Shown here piece after piece: positions 1-8,226 of a stretch of 64,000 bases of DNA. The notes under the pieces are model-generated. The model did not search any database and was not told the DNA's origin. It saw nothing but the letters and a program-made list of their open reading frames with translations. A program made the position numbers and the translations under genes. Source of the stretch: Streptomyces sp. WP-1 (GTDB lineage Bacteria > Actinomycetota > Actinomycetes > Streptomycetales > Streptomycetaceae); assembly GCF_030450125.1 (NCBI RefSeq), contig NZ_CP123923.1, positions 5,332,001 to 5,396,000 on the forward strand, written 5' to 3'. Numbering within the stretch: position 1 is the stretch's first letter; the number at the start of each line of letters is the position of its first letter.

Positions 1-516
1 TTCGGCGAGGCGTCCCTCGCGGATCTGCGCGCGCGGCTCAACAGCCGGGTCGCGGGCCGCCGGTTCGCGGATGTGCCGAAGCTGGTCGAGGACCTGCCCG
101 ATGCCTTCGAACACGAGGATCGCGGTACGGTCTCCACGGTGCTCTCCACCCTTCTGGAGACACTGGTCGAGGAGAACGAGGAGCGGCTGATGATCGGCGG
201 CACCGCCAATCTCACCCGCTTCGGACATGATTTTCCCCTCACGATCCGGCCCGTCCTGGAGGCCCTTGAGGAGCAGGTCGTGCTCCTCAAGCTTCTCGGC
301 GAGGCGAAGGATCCGGGCATGACCGTGCGCATCGGGCACGAGATCGCCCATGAAGGACTCAACTCCACCTCCGTGGTGTCGGTGGGCTACGGTTCGGGCG
401 GCGAGGCGGTTGCCAAGCTCGGCGTGGTCGGACCGACCCGCATGGACTACCCGGGAACGATGGGAGCGGTACGCGCAGTGGCACGGTACGTCGGACAGAT
501 CCTGGCGGAGTCGTAA
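1..516 (+). CDS. hrcA: Heat-inducible transcription repressor HrcA (3' part)
   Basis: The first 171 codons in the window read as the C-terminal effector (GAF-like) half of HrcA, the repressor that binds CIRCE operators in front of chaperone genes. The N-terminal winged-helix DNA-binding domain lies upstream of the window. The frame is open from base 1, and the GTG at 73 is an internal codon, not a start. Recognisable family text includes the ...NLTRF... and ...VRIGHE... stretches and the closing [18 protein letters not shown] motif. The stop TAA (514-516) abuts the GTG of dnaJ with no gap, so the two are cotranscribed and probably translationally coupled. Confidence is high because both family and neighbour agree. 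Confidence 0.95.
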   Translation, partial: FGEASLADLRARLNSRVAGRRFADVPKLVEDLPDAFEHEDRGTVSTVLSTLLETLVEENEERLMIGGTANLTRFGHDFPLTIRPVLEALEEQVVLLKLLGEAKDPGMTVRIGHEIAHEGLNSTSVVSVGYGSGGEAVAKLGVVGPTRMDYPGTMGAVRAVARYVGQILAES

Positions 517-1653
517 GTGGCCACGGACTACTACGCCGTTCTCGGCGTGCGCCGCGACGCGTCGCAGGATGAGATCAAGAAGGCGTTCCGTCGGCTCGCG
601 CGCGAGCTGCACCCGGACGTCAACCCGGATCCGAAGACCCAGGAGCGGTTCAAGGAGATCAACGCCGCTTACGAGGTGCTGTCGGATCCGCAGAAGAAGC
701 AGGTCTACGACCTCGGCGGGGATCCCCTCTCGCAGTCCGGCGGCGCCGGCGCGGGCGGCTTCGGGGCCGGTGGCTTCGGCAACTTCTCCGACATCATGGA
801 CGCGTTCTTCGGCACGGCGTCGCAGCGCGGGCCGCGCTCGCGCACCCGGCGCGGCCAGGACGCGATGATCCGGATCGAGGTGGAACTGGACGAGGCGGCC
901 TTCGGGACGACCAAGGAGATCCAGGTCGACACCGCGATCGTCTGCAACACCTGCAACGGCGAGGGCGCGGCCCCGGGCACCTCGGCGCAGACCTGTGACA
1001 TGTGCCGCGGCCGCGGTGAGGTCTCGCAGGTCACCCGGTCCTTCCTGGGCCAGGTCATGACCTCGCGGCCGTGCCCCCAGTGCCAGGGCTTCGGGACCGT
1101 GGTCCCCACGCCCTGCCCGGAGTGCGCCGGTGACGGCCGGGTCCGCTCGCGCCGCACGCTGACCGTGAAGATCCCGGCCGGTGTCGACAACGGCACCCGG
1201 ATCCAGCTCGCCGGCGAGGGCGAGGTCGGCCCCGGCGGCGGTCCGGCCGGCGACCTGTACGTCGAGATCCACGAGCTGCCGCACGCGCGCTTCCAGCGCC
1301 GCGGCGACGATCTGCACTGCACGGTCACCATCCCGATGACCGCGGCGGCGCTCGGCACCAAGGTGCCGCTGGAGACGCTGGACGGCCTGGAGGAGATCGA
1401 CATCCGGCCCGGGACCCAGTCCGGACAGTCGATCCCGCTGCACGGCCGCGGCGTCACCCATCTGCGGGGCGGCGGCCGGGGCGACCTCATCGTGCACGTC
1501 GAGGTGCAGACCCCGACGAAGCTCGACGCCGAGCAGGAGCGGCTGCTGCGCGAACTGTCCGAGCTGCGCGGCGAGGAGCGCCCGCAGGGGCAGTTCCAGC
1601 CGGGCCAGCAGGGGCTGTTCACGCGCCTGAAGGACGCGTTCAACGGGCGCTGA
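517..1653 (+). CDS. dnaJ: Chaperone protein DnaJ (second DnaJ paralogue, hrcA-linked)
   Basis: Hsp40 cochaperone that delivers substrates to DnaK and stimulates its ATPase in the cytosol. The 378-residue protein has the full class I layout: J-domain at residues 3-66 with the HPD triad at 32-34, a Gly/Phe-rich linker to about residue 95, four zinc-binding CxxCxGxG repeats at about residues 142-205, then the C-terminal substrate domain. The GTG start directly follows the hrcA stop; a GGAG sits inside the end of hrcA as the likely ribosome site. In Streptomyces the hrcA-linked copy is separate from the DnaJ of the dnaK operon, which is why it is often called dnaJ2. HrcA autoregulation is likely, but the controlling CIRCE would lie upstream of the window. 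Confidence 0.96.
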   Translation: MATDYYAVLGVRRDASQDEIKKAFRRLARELHPDVNPDPKTQERFKEINAAYEVLSDPQKKQVYDLGGDPLSQSGGAGAGGFGAGGFGNFSDIMDAFFGTASQRGPRSRTRRGQDAMIRIEVELDEAAFGTTKEIQVDTAIVCNTCNGEGAAPGTSAQTCDMCRGRGEVSQVTRSFLGQVMTSRPCPQCQGFGTVVPTPCPECAGDGRVRSRRTLTVKIPAGVDNGTRIQLAGEGEVGPGGGPAGDLYVEIHELPHARFQRRGDDLHCTVTIPMTAAALGTKVPLETLDGLEEIDIRPGTQSGQSIPLHGRGVTHLRGGGRGDLIVHVEVQTPTKLDAEQERLLRELSELRGEERPQGQFQPGQQGLFTRLKDAFNGR

Positions 1654-1675
1654 CCGCCCGACCGTGACACGTGCC

Positions 1676-1703
1676 GTGGCGGCCTTTGACCGGAGGCCGC
1701 CAC
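1676..1703 (+). terminator. Hairpin terminator after dnaJ
   Basis: A perfect 10-bp inverted repeat (GTGGCGGCCT / AGGCCGCCAC) with an 8-nt loop starts 23 bases after the dnaJ stop. There is no T-run, as is usual for Streptomyces. The position fits the end of the hrcA-dnaJ transcript. Confidence 0.7.
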
Positions 1704-1809
1704 GCTCTGTCCGCGGACGCCGTCACCGCCTCTGACCGGGCCCGTAATGGAATATGCCGATCATGGCGCCCGATTCGGACTTGTTCACAGGACGTGACAC
1801 CATGCGGTC

Positions 1810-2883
1810 ATGTCCTCCGCGCTGACCGATCTCCTCCCGCACCCGATCGTGCAGGCCCCCATGGCGGGCGGTGTCTCCGGGCCGGAGCTCGCCGCCGCCG
1901 TGTCCGAGGCCGGCGGCCTCGGGTTCCTGGCCGCCGGGTACAAGACGGCCGACGGTGTGTACCAGGAGATCAAGCGGCTGCGGAGCCTCACCGACCGGCC
2001 CTTCGGCGTGAACGTGTTCATGCCCCAGCCGGAATACGCCGAGAGCGGCGCGGTCGAGGTCTACGCCCACCAGCTCGCGGGCGAGGCCGCCTGGTACGAG
2101 ACGGAGCTGGGCGACCCGGACAGCGGCCGCGACGACGGCTACGACGCCAAGCTCGCGGTGCTCCTGGACGACCCGGTACCGGTGGTCTCCTTCCACTTCG
2201 GGGTGCCGAGCCGCGAGGCGCTGGAGCGGCTGCGGCGGGCCGGGACGTTCACGCTGGTCACCGCCACCACCGCCGAGGAGGCCGTCGCGGTGGAGCGGGC
2301 CGGGGCGGACGCGGTGATCGCGCAGGGCGTGGAGGCGGGCGGCCACCAGGGCACGCACCGGGACGTCCGGGAGAACGACGGCACCGGCCTCGGCCTGCTG
2401 TCCCTGATCACACAGATCCGTGAGGCGGTGCACATCCCCGTCGTCGCCGCCGGCGGGATCATGCGCGGCGCCCAGATCGCGGCGGTCCTCGCGGCGGGTG
2501 CGAGCGCGGCCCAGCTGGGCACCGCCTTCCTCGCGACCCCCGAGTCCGGCGCGCCCGCCGTGCACAAGGAGGCGCTGACCAACCCCCTGTTCGTCCGCAC
2601 CGAGTTGACCCGCGCGTTCACCGGCCGGCCGGCGCGCGGTCTGGTCAACCGCTTCCTGCGCGAGCACGGGCCGTACGCGCCCGCCGCCTACCCGGAGATC
2701 AACCACCTCACCTCGCCGCTGCGCAAGGCCGCCGCGAAGGCCGGGGACGCGCAGGGCATGGCGCTGTGGGCGGGCCAGGGCCACCGGCTGGCCCGGGAGC
2801 TGCCCGCCGGGCAGCTCGTCGAGGTGCTCGCGGCCGAACTCGCCGCGGCGCGGGCGGCGTTCGCCGACGGAGGTGCCCGATGA
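1810..2883 (+). CDS. Nitronate monooxygenase (2-nitropropane dioxygenase family)
   Basis: FMN-dependent TIM-barrel enzyme that oxidises alkyl nitronates, which are toxic nitro compounds, to carbonyls. The 357 residues match the usual family length. Visible family features are the N-terminal APMAGGVSGPELAAAVSEAG barrel entry, the VVSFHFGVP segment carrying the conserved His, the AQGVEAGGHQG phosphate-contact loop and the AAGGI segment near residue 215. The ATG at 1810 was chosen because it gives the typical MSSALTDLLPHP beginning; the ribosome site is weak. Its stop overlaps the rsmE start by four bases (ATGA), so the two form an operon although their functions are unrelated. Confidence 0.9.
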   Translation: MSSALTDLLPHPIVQAPMAGGVSGPELAAAVSEAGGLGFLAAGYKTADGVYQEIKRLRSLTDRPFGVNVFMPQPEYAESGAVEVYAHQLAGEAAWYETELGDPDSGRDDGYDAKLAVLLDDPVPVVSFHFGVPSREALERLRRAGTFTLVTATTAEEAVAVERAGADAVIAQGVEAGGHQGTHRDVRENDGTGLGLLSLITQIREAVHIPVVAAGGIMRGAQIAAVLAAGASAAQLGTAFLATPESGAPAVHKEALTNPLFVRTELTRAFTGRPARGLVNRFLREHGPYAPAAYPEINHLTSPLRKAAAKAGDAQGMALWAGQGHRLARELPAGQLVEVLAAELAAARAAFADGGAR

Positions 2884-3626
2884 CCGCGCCCGTGTTCGTC
2901 GTGGCGGACTTCACCGCGGACGGCGACCGCTATGTCCTGGACGGTCCCGAGGGCCGGCACGCGGTGTCGGTCAAGCGTCTGGAGGCCGGTGAGGAGGTCG
3001 TGCTCACCGACGGCGCGGGGCGTCACGCGGTGTGCGAGGTGCTCGGCAGCGAGGGCAAGGACCGTCTCGTCGTACGGATGCCGGAGGTGTCCGAGGAGCC
3101 CGCGCCGCGGCCCCGGATCACCATCGTGCAGGCTCTTCCCAAGGGCGACCGGGGGGAGTTGGCCGTCGAGACGATGACCGAGGTCGGGGTCGACGCGATC
3201 GTGCCGTGGCAGGCCGCGCGCTGCATCACGCAGTGGCGGGGCGAGCGGGGGCTGAAGGCGCTCGGCAAGTGGCGGGCGACCGCGCGCGAGGCCGGGAAGC
3301 AGTCCCGGCGGGTGCGGTTCCCCGAGGTCGCGGAGGCGGCGAGCACCAAGCAGGTCGCGGCACTTCTGGCCGGGGCCGACTTCGCCGGGGTGCTGCACTC
3401 CGACTTCGAGCACACCAGCGAGGCGCTGGCCACCGCCGAACTCCCCGCCGAGGGTGAGATCGTGCTGGTCGTCGGACCCGAAGGGGGCGTCTCCCGCGAC
3501 GAGTTGGCGCTTTTCGAGGAGGCGGGCGCGCAGGCGTACGTCCTCGGGCCCAGCGTCCTGCGCACCTCCACCGCCGGCACCGCGGCCGCGGCCCTCCTCC
3601 TGGGACGCACCGGCCGCTGGTCCTGA
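2880..3626 (+). CDS. rsmE: 16S rRNA (uracil-1498-N3)-methyltransferase RsmE
   Basis: SPOUT-class methyltransferase that methylates U1498 of 16S rRNA with S-adenosylmethionine. The 248-residue protein has an N-terminal PUA-like domain (about residues 1-75) and a C-terminal trefoil-knot domain. The knot motifs are clear: VVGPEGG at about residue 198 and the LGPSVLRTSTAGTAA segment near the end, which forms the cofactor pocket. The ATG overlaps the upstream stop (ATGA). A longer frame reaches back into the preceding gene but has no family support. Short genes for a VOC protein follow 18 bases downstream. Confidence 0.93.
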   Translation: MTAPVFVVADFTADGDRYVLDGPEGRHAVSVKRLEAGEEVVLTDGAGRHAVCEVLGSEGKDRLVVRMPEVSEEPAPRPRITIVQALPKGDRGELAVETMTEVGVDAIVPWQAARCITQWRGERGLKALGKWRATAREAGKQSRRVRFPEVAEAASTKQVAALLAGADFAGVLHSDFEHTSEALATAELPAEGEIVLVVGPEGGVSRDELALFEEAGAQAYVLGPSVLRTSTAGTAAAALLLGRTGRWS

Positions 3627-3644
3627 ACACCGACTGGGGACACC

Positions 3645-4037
3645 ATGGAACTCGCCCAAGTACGGCTCCTGGTCAGCGACTTCGCTGCCTGCTACCGCTT
3701 CTACGCCGATGTCCTCGGCCTGAAGCCGCAGTCCGGCGCGACCGAGGGCCCCTACGAGAAGTTCAGCCCCCACACGGGCTCCGCCGGTATCGCCCTCCAG
3801 GACCGCGCCATGATGGCCGAACTCCTGCCCGAACTCGCCGGCCCCGCCGACGGCCACCGCTCCCTGGTCGTCCTGCGCGTCGACGACCTCGACGCCTACT
3901 GCGCCGACATCACCTCCCGCGGCGCCACCCTCCTCCAACCCCCCACCCCCCTGACCGACCGCATGCGCGTCGCCCACCTCAAGGACCCCGAGGACAACCT
4001 GGTGGAACTCCAGGAGTGGCTGCTGCTGCGGGGCTGA
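3645..4037 (+). CDS. VOC-superfamily (glyoxalase/bleomycin-resistance fold) protein
   Basis: A 130-residue single-module vicinal-oxygen-chelate protein with two paired beta-alpha-beta-beta-beta units. It opens with MELAQVRLLVSDFAACYRFY, which is typical of the fold, and ends with NLVELQEW, where the Glu is a metal-ligand position. Family members range from glyoxalase I and dioxygenases to drug-binding resistance proteins; nothing here fixes the substrate. It sits 18 bases after rsmE on the same strand and is probably cotranscribed. The start ATG is preceded by GGGGA. The function call is limited to fold and metal binding. Confidence 0.8.
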   Translation: MELAQVRLLVSDFAACYRFYADVLGLKPQSGATEGPYEKFSPHTGSAGIALQDRAMMAELLPELAGPADGHRSLVVLRVDDLDAYCADITSRGATLLQPPTPLTDRMRVAHLKDPEDNLVELQEWLLLRG

Positions 4038-4164
4038 GGGCAGCCGAGGGCGTGGCCGACCAACCCCCCGGTGGGCGCCGTTTCGAAGGAACCGGCACGC
4101 CGAACGGGTGAGTGCGCGGGTGCGGGCTTCCGTCCGGTGAGGCTGGGCTGGCAGGCTGCCGTGC

Positions 4165-4692
4165 ATGGGGGCATTCATGTGGATCCGTCCGCGAGCGGTG
4201 GCCGTTGCCGGGATCGTCGGTGCGGTCTGTGCCGGGGTCGTGGGATGCCAGCCGGACGTGCTCGGGGCGGCCGGGGTCGCCTACACCACCCAGACGGTGG
4301 CGAGCGCGCGGCTGGAGCAGGCGGACGTGGACGTCAGCTGGCTCAACTGCGTCGGTGATCCGGGCGCGGCCGCGACGGTCGCGCCCGGGCGGAGCGCGGT
4401 CGTCTCCGTGGACTGCCAGGGCGAGACCGGGGACCGGGGGCGGATCACCGTCAACGGAGAGGTGACCCGGGCCGTGGACGGCGCCTGTGTGCGGGGCGAC
4501 CTGCGGGCCAGGGTCGGCGGGAAGCAGGTGTTCCACGTCAGCGGGCTCGGCGACTGCTCCGCCGCGCCGGGACCGACGTACCGCCCGCCCGGCTACCCGC
4601 CCGTCGGCGCGCAACCCGCCGTCACGGTCACCGTCACCCGCACCCTCTGGTGCCGGAGCGACCCCAACTGCCTGCCCGTGGCGGGCAAGTGA
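4165..4692 (+). CDS. Putative lipoprotein, unknown function
   Basis: I do not recognise a functional family. The 175-residue product begins with a basic, hydrophobic leader ending in AGVVGCQPD. VVGC is an acceptable lipobox, so Cys28 would be lipidated and the protein anchored outside the membrane. The mature part has four further cysteines in two spaced pairs, suggesting disulfides, and a Pro/Tyr-rich stretch (PTYRPPGYPPVG) near the C-terminus followed by a CRSDPNC motif. It stands alone between the VOC gene and the protease remnant on the same strand. Confidence 0.72.
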   Translation: MGAFMWIRPRAVAVAGIVGAVCAGVVGCQPDVLGAAGVAYTTQTVASARLEQADVDVSWLNCVGDPGAAATVAPGRSAVVSVDCQGETGDRGRITVNGEVTRAVDGACVRGDLRARVGGKQVFHVSGLGDCSAAPGPTYRPPGYPPVGAQPAVTVTVTRTLWCRSDPNCLPVAGK

Positions 4693-4736
4693 TCGAAAAG
4701 GGACCCGCGGACGGCGCCGCTGCGTAAGGTGACGGA

Positions 4737-5300
4737 GTGGCTCAGGGCGCTTCGACAGGAACCTCCGGCTACCTCCGAATCCCGCACCTGCACGGCGACG
4801 TGGTGACCTCCGTCGCCGAGGACGACGTGTGGCTCGCCCGCTCGACGGGGGCCGCGCCTGGCGGGCCAGTGCCGACAACACCCCGGTGGACCACCCCCGT
4901 ATCCCGCCCGACGGCACCACCCTCGCCTGGACCTTCACCCGCGACGGCGCCCCCGAGGTGCACACCGCCCCCTCGACGGCGGCCCGGCCACCCGTCTCAC
5001 CCACTGGGGCAGCCGGCGCACCCAGGTCCGCGGCTGGACCCCCGAGGGCCGCGTCCTCGCGCTGAGCACCACCGGCCAGCCCAGCCCGCGCCGCACCTGG
5101 GCCCGCGCCGACGCCTCCGTCCTGCGCCGCCACACCCCGATCGACGGCTTCTACGCCCGGCACGCCGCCACCGACGGCACCCGTGTCGTCTACACCAGCG
5201 CCGGCCGCCTCCGGCTCCTCGACGACCTCGACGGCAGCGCCCCGCGCCCCCTGGACATCCGCCTCGGCGGCCTTGGAAGCCGTCTCCTTCGGCCCGTACG
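4737..5300 (+). pseudogene. Remnant of a tricorn-type S41 protease (5' fragment, frameshifted)
   Basis: The GTG at 4737 starts a tricorn protease beta-propeller beginning (GYLRIPHLHGDVVTSVAEDD). The homologous reading then moves to the second frame near 4850 (GRAWRASADNTPVDHPRI, then DGTTLAWTFTRDGAPEVH) and to the first frame near 4972 (GGPATRLTHWGSRRTQVRGW through LLDDLDGSAPRPLDIRLGG). At least two frameshifts are therefore needed, and the match stops near 5275. Only about 180 of the roughly 1,060 residues of the intact cytosolic protease survive; the catalytic C-terminal part is gone and a gene on the other strand abuts the break. Intact Streptomyces homologues are known in this neighbourhood, so this looks like recent loss. 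Exact ends are uncertain. Confidence 0.75.
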
Positions 5301-5624
5301 TCAGCCGATGGACAGCTCACCCATCGCGCTCCAGCCGTCCGCACCCTCGATGGTGGTGCTGACGATGTCGGGGGTGCGGCGCAGCAGGGGGCGCATCGTC
5401 TCGAGACCGGCGCGGAAGTGGTCGGAGTTGACGTGCGCCTCGCCGGCGCCGTCCTGGAAGGCCTCGACGAGAACGTAGGTGTCGGGGTCCTCCAGGCTGC
5501 GGGACCACTCGAACCACAGATTGCCGGCCTCGGCGCGGGTGGCCCGGGTGAAGGCTTCGACGTGCTGCGGCCACTCTTCGGCGTGTTCGGGCTTCACGGG
5601 GAACTTGACGACGATGAAGATCAT
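5301..5624 (-). CDS. Antibiotic-biosynthesis-monooxygenase-domain (YgiN-like) protein
   Basis: A 107-residue ABM-fold protein (alpha+beta barrel, usually a dimer). Members include quinone-type monooxygenases and YgiN-like quinol oxidases that need no cofactor. The pattern MIFIVVKFPVKPEHAEEW followed by NLWFEWSRSLEDPDTYVLVE and HVNSDHF is characteristic; the paired His/Asn and Trp/Phe positions line the cleft. The ATG (complement 5622-5624) was preferred over a much longer antisense frame because only this stretch has family signal. It is convergent with the tricorn remnant and divergent from the HIT gene 118 bases away. The true substrate cannot be told. Confidence 0.87.
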   Translation of the reverse strand: MIFIVVKFPVKPEHAEEWPQHVEAFTRATRAEAGNLWFEWSRSLEDPDTYVLVEAFQDGAGEAHVNSDHFRAGLETMRPLLRRTPDIVSTTIEGADGWSAMGELSIG

Positions 5625-5741
5625 CGGTCGATGATAGGCCGCCGGGCTCCTCCGATGCGCGAGCGACCCCGACTCACCTGCGCCCCACCGACTACGATGA
5701 TCCTCTCGAACCTGATCCCGGCGAAAGCGAGCGCACGCGAA

Positions 5742-6095
5742 ATGGCTGGAGAACCGCAGGACGACTGCCTGTTCTGCAAAATCGTCGCGGGCCACATCCC
5801 GGCCACCGTCGTCCGCGAGACGGAGACCACCGTCGCCTTCCGGGACATCAACCCCCAGGCGCCCACGCACATCCTGGTGATCCCCAAGGTCCACTACCGG
5901 GACGCCGCCGCGCTCGCCGCCGGCGCCCCCGAGATCGCCGCGGACGTGCTGCGCGAGACCCAGGCCGTGGCCGACGAGGAGAAGCTGGACAGCTACCGCG
6001 TCGTCTTCAACACCGGGCCCGGCGCCGGCCAGACCGTCTGGCACGCCCACGGGCACGTGCTCGGCGGCCGCGGCCTCCAGTGGCCGCCCGGATAG
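5742..6095 (+). CDS. HIT-domain nucleotide hydrolase (HINT-like)
   Basis: A 117-residue histidine-triad protein, the full length of the HINT branch, that hydrolyses phosphoramidate bonds on AMP or related nucleotides. It has the zinc-type CLFCKIVAG start, the RDINPQAPTHILVIPK strand-turn, and the catalytic triad HAHGHV near residue 102. The ATG at 5742 was chosen because it gives the canonical MAGEPQDDCLFCKI start; the frame stays open far upstream but without homology. The stop is six bases before the RNase Z start, so the two are cotranscribed. Confidence 0.92.
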   Translation: MAGEPQDDCLFCKIVAGHIPATVVRETETTVAFRDINPQAPTHILVIPKVHYRDAAALAAGAPEIAADVLRETQAVADEEKLDSYRVVFNTGPGAGQTVWHAHGHVLGGRGLQWPPG

Positions 6096-6101
6096 AGTGC
6101 C

Positions 6102-7007
6102 GTGTCCGTCCGTGAACTCGTCGTCCTCGGCACCGCGAGCCAGGTCCCGACCCGGCACCGCAACCACAACGGCTATCTGCTGCGCTGGGACGGCGAGGGC
6201 ATCCTCTTCGACCCCGGCGAGGGCACCCAGCGGCAGATGCTGCGCGCCGGGGTCGCCGCGCACGACCTGAACCGGCTCTGCGTCACCCACTTCCACGGCG
6301 ACCACAGCCTCGGCCTCGCCGGGGTCATCCAGCGCATCAACCTGGACCGGGTGCCGCACGAGGTCACCGCGCACTACCCGGCCTCCGGGCAGCGCTTCTT
6401 CGACCGGCTGCGGTACGCCACCGCGTACCGGGAGACCGTCGGCGTCACCGAGGTCCCGGTGACCGCCGACGGCACCCTCGCGGTGACGCCGTCGTACACC
6501 CTGGAGGCCCGCAGGCTCTCGCACCCGGTGGAGTCGTACGGCTACCGGCTGACCGAGCCCGACGGCCGCCGGATGCTGCCCGAGCGGCTCGCCGCGCACG
6601 GCATCGAGGGGCCGGACGTGGGGCTGCTCCAGCGCGCGGGGCGGCTCGGGGACGTGACGCTGGAGGAGGTCAGCGAGGTACGGCGCGGACAGCGGTTCGC
6701 GTTCGTCATGGACACCCGGCTCTGCGCGGGCGTGCACACCCTCGCCGAGGGCTGCGACCTGCTGGTCATCGAGTCCACCTTCCTGGACGAGGACGAGGAA
6801 CTCGCCGTGGAGCACGGCCACTTGACGGCCGGGCAGGCGGGGGCGGTCGCGCGGGAGGCGGGGGTGCGGCACCTCGTGCTCACCCACTTCAGCCAGCGGT
6901 ACTCCGAACCGGAGGAGTTCGAGCGGCAGGCACGGGCCGCCGGCTTCGGGGGCGAGCTGACCGTGGCGTACGACCTTCAGCGAGTGCCGGTTCCGAAACG
7001 ACGGTAA
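6102..7007 (+). CDS. rnz: Ribonuclease Z
   Basis: tRNA 3'-processing endonuclease of the metallo-beta-lactamase fold; it cleaves after the discriminator base of pre-tRNAs lacking an encoded CCA. The 301-residue protein carries the zinc motif HFHGDH (about residues 62-67), the GLAG helix after it, the MDTR phosphodiesterase motif near residue 205, a [10 protein letters not shown] loop with a metal His, and a final metal ligand in VLTHFSQRY. The GTG at 6102 lies six bases past the HIT stop. The upstream HIT and downstream deaminase genes are on the same strand, giving a three-gene housekeeping unit. Confidence 0.95.
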   Translation: MSVRELVVLGTASQVPTRHRNHNGYLLRWDGEGILFDPGEGTQRQMLRAGVAAHDLNRLCVTHFHGDHSLGLAGVIQRINLDRVPHEVTAHYPASGQRFFDRLRYATAYRETVGVTEVPVTADGTLAVTPSYTLEARRLSHPVESYGYRLTEPDGRRMLPERLAAHGIEGPDVGLLQRAGRLGDVTLEEVSEVRRGQRFAFVMDTRLCAGVHTLAEGCDLLVIESTFLDEDEELAVEHGHLTAGQAGAVAREAGVRHLVLTHFSQRYSEPEEFERQARAAGFGGELTVAYDLQRVPVPKRR

Positions 7008-7027
7008 GTGCGCCGTACGATGCTTTG

Positions 7028-8017
7028 ATGCCCCTCCCCAAAGCAGAACTGCACCTCCACATCGAAGGCACCCTGGAGCCGGAGCTGGCCTTCGACCTGG
7101 CCGCCCGCAACGGCGTGAAGCTGCGCTACGCCGACACGGAAGAGCTGCGCGAGGCGTACCGGTTCGAGGACCTCCAGTCCTTTCTGAACCTGTACTACGA
7201 GCTGATGACCGTCCTGCGTACCGAGCGGGACTTCGAGGACCTGGCCAACGCCTATCTGACCCGCGCCGCGGCGCAGGGCGTACGGCACGCGGAGATCTTC
7301 TTCGACCCGCAGGCCCACCTCGCCCGGGGTCTGGCCATGGGCACCGTCGTGGAGGGGCTGTGGCGGGCGCTCGGCCGCAGCGAGGAGAACCACGGCGTCT
7401 CCACCAGGCTCATCCTGTGCTTCCTGCGCGACGAGTCCGCCGACTCCGCGCTGGAGACCCTTCAGGCCGCCCGGCCGTACCTGGACCGGATCACCGGCAT
7501 CGGCCTGGACTCCGCCGAGGTCGGGCACCCGCCGGCGAAGTTCCGCCAGGTGTACGAGACCGCCGCCGGGCTCGGGCTGCGCCGGGTGGCGCACGCCGGT
7601 GAGGAGGGCCCGCCGGAGTACATCACCCAGGCCCTGGACCTGCTCGGCATCGAGCGCGTCGACCACGGACTGCGCTGCATGGAGGACCCCGAGCTGGTGG
7701 AGCGGCTGGTGCGCGAGCGGATCCCGCTCACTCTGTGCCCGCTGTCCAACGTCCGGCTGCGCACGGTGGACACCCTGGCCGACCACCCGCTGCCGGCCAT
7801 GCTGGACGCGGGGCTGCTGTGCACGGTCAACTCCGACGACCCGGCCTACTTCGGCGGGTACGCCGACGACAACTTCCGGGCGGTGCGCGAGAGTCTCGGC
7901 CTGACCGAGGACCGGCTGCGCGAACTGGCCCGCAACTCCTTCCTCGCCTCCTTCCTGGAGGACGACGAGGAGCGCCGCGCCCGCTGTCTCGCCGAGGTGG
8001 ACGCGTACGCGTTCTGA
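7028..8017 (+). CDS. add: Adenosine/adenine deaminase (adenine-deaminase-like subtype)
   Basis: Zinc-dependent amidohydrolase of purine salvage. The metal and catalytic motifs are complete: HLHIEG near residue 10, HAGEEGPPEYI near residue 194 (catalytic Glu), DHGLR, and NSDDPAYFGGY near residue 274. The wording GLDSAEVGHPPAKF and CPLSNVRL is that of the branch shown to deaminate adenine rather than adenosine (Aah1/Pa0148 type). The automatic label adenosine deaminase may therefore mislead. TTG at 7025 and ATG at 7028 are both possible; the ATG is used. It follows rnz by 20 bases. Downstream lies the tRNA gene with its own promoter. Confidence 0.9.
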   Translation: MPLPKAELHLHIEGTLEPELAFDLAARNGVKLRYADTEELREAYRFEDLQSFLNLYYELMTVLRTERDFEDLANAYLTRAAAQGVRHAEIFFDPQAHLARGLAMGTVVEGLWRALGRSEENHGVSTRLILCFLRDESADSALETLQAARPYLDRITGIGLDSAEVGHPPAKFRQVYETAAGLGLRRVAHAGEEGPPEYITQALDLLGIERVDHGLRCMEDPELVERLVRERIPLTLCPLSNVRLRTVDTLADHPLPAMLDAGLLCTVNSDDPAYFGGYADDNFRAVRESLGLTEDRLRELARNSFLASFLEDDEERRARCLAEVDAYAF

Positions 8018-8064
8018 CGCGTGCGTCTGTCCCACGCGTGTCCGGCACCGGCCCCGGCATGGGC

Positions 8065-8070
8065 TATGAT
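8065..8070 (+). promoter_or_regulatory. Likely -10 element for the tRNA-Gly gene
   Basis: TATGAT is a good vegetative -10 hexamer placed 42 bases before the tRNA 5' end. No convincing -35 is seen 17-18 bases upstream. A start near 8077 would give a 35-nt 5' leader removed by RNase P. Confidence 0.5.
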
Positions 8071-8111
8071 TGATCATGTCGAGGCCGCCGGAACTCCGGT
8101 AGCCGGACAGT

Positions 8112-8184
8112 GCGTTGGTGGTCCAAGGAAAGACGCCCCGCTTCCTGCGGGGAAATGCAGGTGCAAGGCCTGCCCGGCGCTCCA
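8112..8184 (+). tRNA. tRNA-Gly (anticodon UCC), CCA encoded
   Basis: The 73-nt sequence folds into a complete cloverleaf. The acceptor stem is GCGTTGG with CCGGCGC (8112-8118 / 8174-8180). The D arm is GTC/GAC with GG in a short loop (8121-8134). The anticodon stem is CCCCG/CGGGG with loop CTTCCTG (8136-8152), placing UCC at 8143-8145. A 4-nt variable region and T stem GCAGG/CCTGC follow, then discriminator T8181 and encoded CCA. U73 is the glycine identity discriminator. The T loop reads TGCAAGG, so position 55 is G instead of the near-universal T. It reads Gly codons GGA/GGG, which are less used at this G+C. It has its own -10 box and terminator. Confidence 0.88.
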
Positions 8185-8185
8185 C

Positions 8186-8226
8186 CGAAGAGCCCCGTCC
8201 CGCCGTGTGCGGGGCGGGGCTCTTCG
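8186..8226 (+). terminator. Strong hairpin terminator after tRNA-Gly
   Basis: An 18-bp stem (8186-8203 with 8209-8226) with a 5-nt loop and a single G-T pair starts two bases after the encoded CCA. It separates the tRNA transcript from the kinase gene downstream. Confidence 0.8.

Noticed and set aside
450..530. CIRCE operator at the hrcA-dnaJ junction
   Set aside because: No TTAGCACTC-N9-GAGTGCTAA-like repeat; the genes abut, so any CIRCE is upstream of the window.
8077..8184. Riboswitch (cobalamin or other) upstream of the PfkB gene
   Set aside because: The three hairpins and closing stem are fully explained by a tRNA cloverleaf with anticodon UCC, U73 and CCA, followed by a terminator.
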